Source: Ilumatobacteraceae bacterium (GTDB taxonomy: Bacteria; Actinomycetota; Acidimicrobiia; Acidimicrobiales; Ilumatobacteraceae). From it: a stretch of DNA of 13,237 nt. The stretch is from contig JANQZQ010000068.1 of the NCBI GenBank assembly GCA_030728545.1, forward strand, positions 1-13,237. The letters are read 5' to 3'. This document shows, one piece after another, positions 12,451-13,237 of this stretch. A model generated the notes under the pieces. The model searched no databases. It was not told where the DNA came from and worked only from the letters and a program-made list of their open reading frames with translations. A program made the position numbers and the translations under genes. Numbering within the stretch: position 1 is the stretch's first letter; each line of letters starts with the position of its first letter.

Positions 12451-13237
12451 GTGAAAGTTGTTAGCCAAGCGACTCGCGAGGCGGTTGTTGCCGCAATTGG
12501 TGACACACGATCGGTGGTCACCATTGGCGCCTATGACGGTGTGCATCTTGGCCACCGCGCCGTAATCGCCCAGGTGCGCGCCCGTGCTGCTGCGCTTGGG
12601 GCACGCAGTGTGGTGGTCACATTCGATCGCCACCCAGCATCGGTGGTGCGCCCCGAGTCGGCCCCCAAGTTGCTGACTGATGCACAACAGAAGCTCGAAC
12701 TGCTTGCTTCGACGGGTGTCGACGCCACTTTGGTGGTGCCATTTAATGCCGAGCAAGCGGGCGAAGCGCCAGTTGATTTTGTGCAGCGGGTGCTTGTTGA
12801 TGCCTTAGCCGTGCGTGGCGTAATTGTTGGCGAAGATTTTCACTTTGGTTATAAGCGCGGCGGCAATGTGCAGCTGCTGCGCGACATGGCAAGCACTCGC
12901 GATTTTGAAGTTTTGCCGTTGGGGCTCGTGGCGCGCGCCGACGGCGTTGACGAACCCGTCAGTAGCACTGCTATTCGTCGCGCATTGGCCGGCGGTGATG
13001 TGCAGCGTGCAGCCCACATGCTCGGGCGCAATCACGAGCTGCGCGGTGTAGTGGGGCCTGGCGACCAACGCGGTCGCACCATCGGGTTTCCAACAGCAAA
13101 TGTCGCGGTGGATTCATCGCTGTGTTTGCCCGCCGATGGGGTGTATGCCGCGCGTGTCACGATCGAAAATACCGCAGGCACCACCTACGACGCGGCAGTC
13201 AATCTGGGGCGTCGACCAACGTTTCATGAACACGCCG
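12451..13237 (+). CDS. ribF: Bifunctional riboflavin kinase/FAD synthetase (partial, N-terminal 262 residues)
   Basis: Phosphorylates riboflavin to FMN and adenylates FMN to FAD. The N-terminal FAD synthetase domain (1 to about 185) shows TIGAYDGVHLGH (24-35) with the HxGH motif, the strand VVVTFDRHP (54-62), VGEDFHFG (126-133) and SSTAIRRAL (171-179). The riboflavin kinase domain begins at HELRGVVGPGDQRGRTIGFP (195-214) with the Mg/ATP-binding PTAN (214-217), then ADGVYAA and NLGRRPTF, and is cut by the window edge. Most homologues have TIGNFDGVHLGH, so Ala-Tyr replaces Asn-Phe. The GTG at 12451 is the first start after the in-frame truB stop, 6 nt away, with no Shine-Dalgarno sequence. Confidence 0.96.
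   Translation, partial: MKVVSQATREAVVAAIGDTRSVVTIGAYDGVHLGHRAVIAQVRARAAALGARSVVVTFDRHPASVVRPESAPKLLTDAQQKLELLASTGVDATLVVPFNAEQAGEAPVDFVQRVLVDALAVRGVIVGEDFHFGYKRGGNVQLLRDMASTRDFEVLPLGLVARADGVDEPVSSTAIRRALAGGDVQRAAHMLGRNHELRGVVGPGDQRGRTIGFPTANVAVDSSLCLPADGVYAARVTIENTAGTTYDAAVNLGRRPTFHEHA

Overview
This window is chromosomal housekeeping sequence from a moderately GC-rich actinobacterium. The best guess is the class Acidimicrobiia (Ilumatobacter-like lineages). The guess rests on a class II (plant/actinobacterial type) DAHP synthase, a luciferase-like F420-type oxidoreductase, the nadD - LCP-like gene - rsfS order, and the near absence of Shine-Dalgarno sequences in front of non-coupled genes. 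The taxon is inferred, not proven. There is no mobile element, CRISPR array, rRNA operon or obvious horizontally acquired island.

Layout. (1) 1-2692, minus strand: a primary-like sigma-70 factor, then aroG (class II DAHP synthase), then a serine hydrolase of the beta-lactamase/penicillin-binding fold cut by the left edge. (2) 2693-2972: a 280-bp divergent intergenic region. It holds a good sigma-gene promoter (TTGACA-16-TGTAAC), a G-rich/tandem-repeat block at the predicted transcription start, a 40-nt leader hairpin, and a leaderless promoter for nadD. (3) 2973-5297, plus strand: nadD - degenerate LCP/LytR_C protein - rsfS, joined by two 4-bp start/stop overlaps, then tRNA-Ala(GGC). (4) 5344-8151, plus strand: three separately promoted enzymes (MalY/PatB-type C-S lyase, calcineurin-type phosphoesterase, LLM-class oxidoreductase). 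(5) 8164-11019, minus strand: leuS, convergent with the LLM gene (12 bp between stops). (6) 11040-13237, plus strand: rbfA - truB - ribF, with ribF cut by the right edge. leuS and rbfA diverge from only 20 bp.

How the genes fit together. Much of the window serves translation: RsfS (50S silencing), RbfA (30S maturation), TruB (tRNA pseudouridine-55), LeuRS and tRNA-Ala. NadD and RibF make the NAD and FMN/FAD cofactors, and AroG opens the shikimate pathway.

The most interesting signal is regulatory. At seven starts not preceded by a Shine-Dalgarno sequence or a stop/start overlap, a TANNNT hexamer ends 6-8 nt before the start codon; in five of these it is exactly TAGCGT or TACGCT. The two clearest Shine-Dalgarno sequences are in front of downstream genes in operons (aroG, rsfS). 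This fits leaderless transcription of most first genes. At leuS/rbfA one 7-bp element (TAGCGTA) can be read as the -10 box in both directions. I see no wholly new multi-gene system here.
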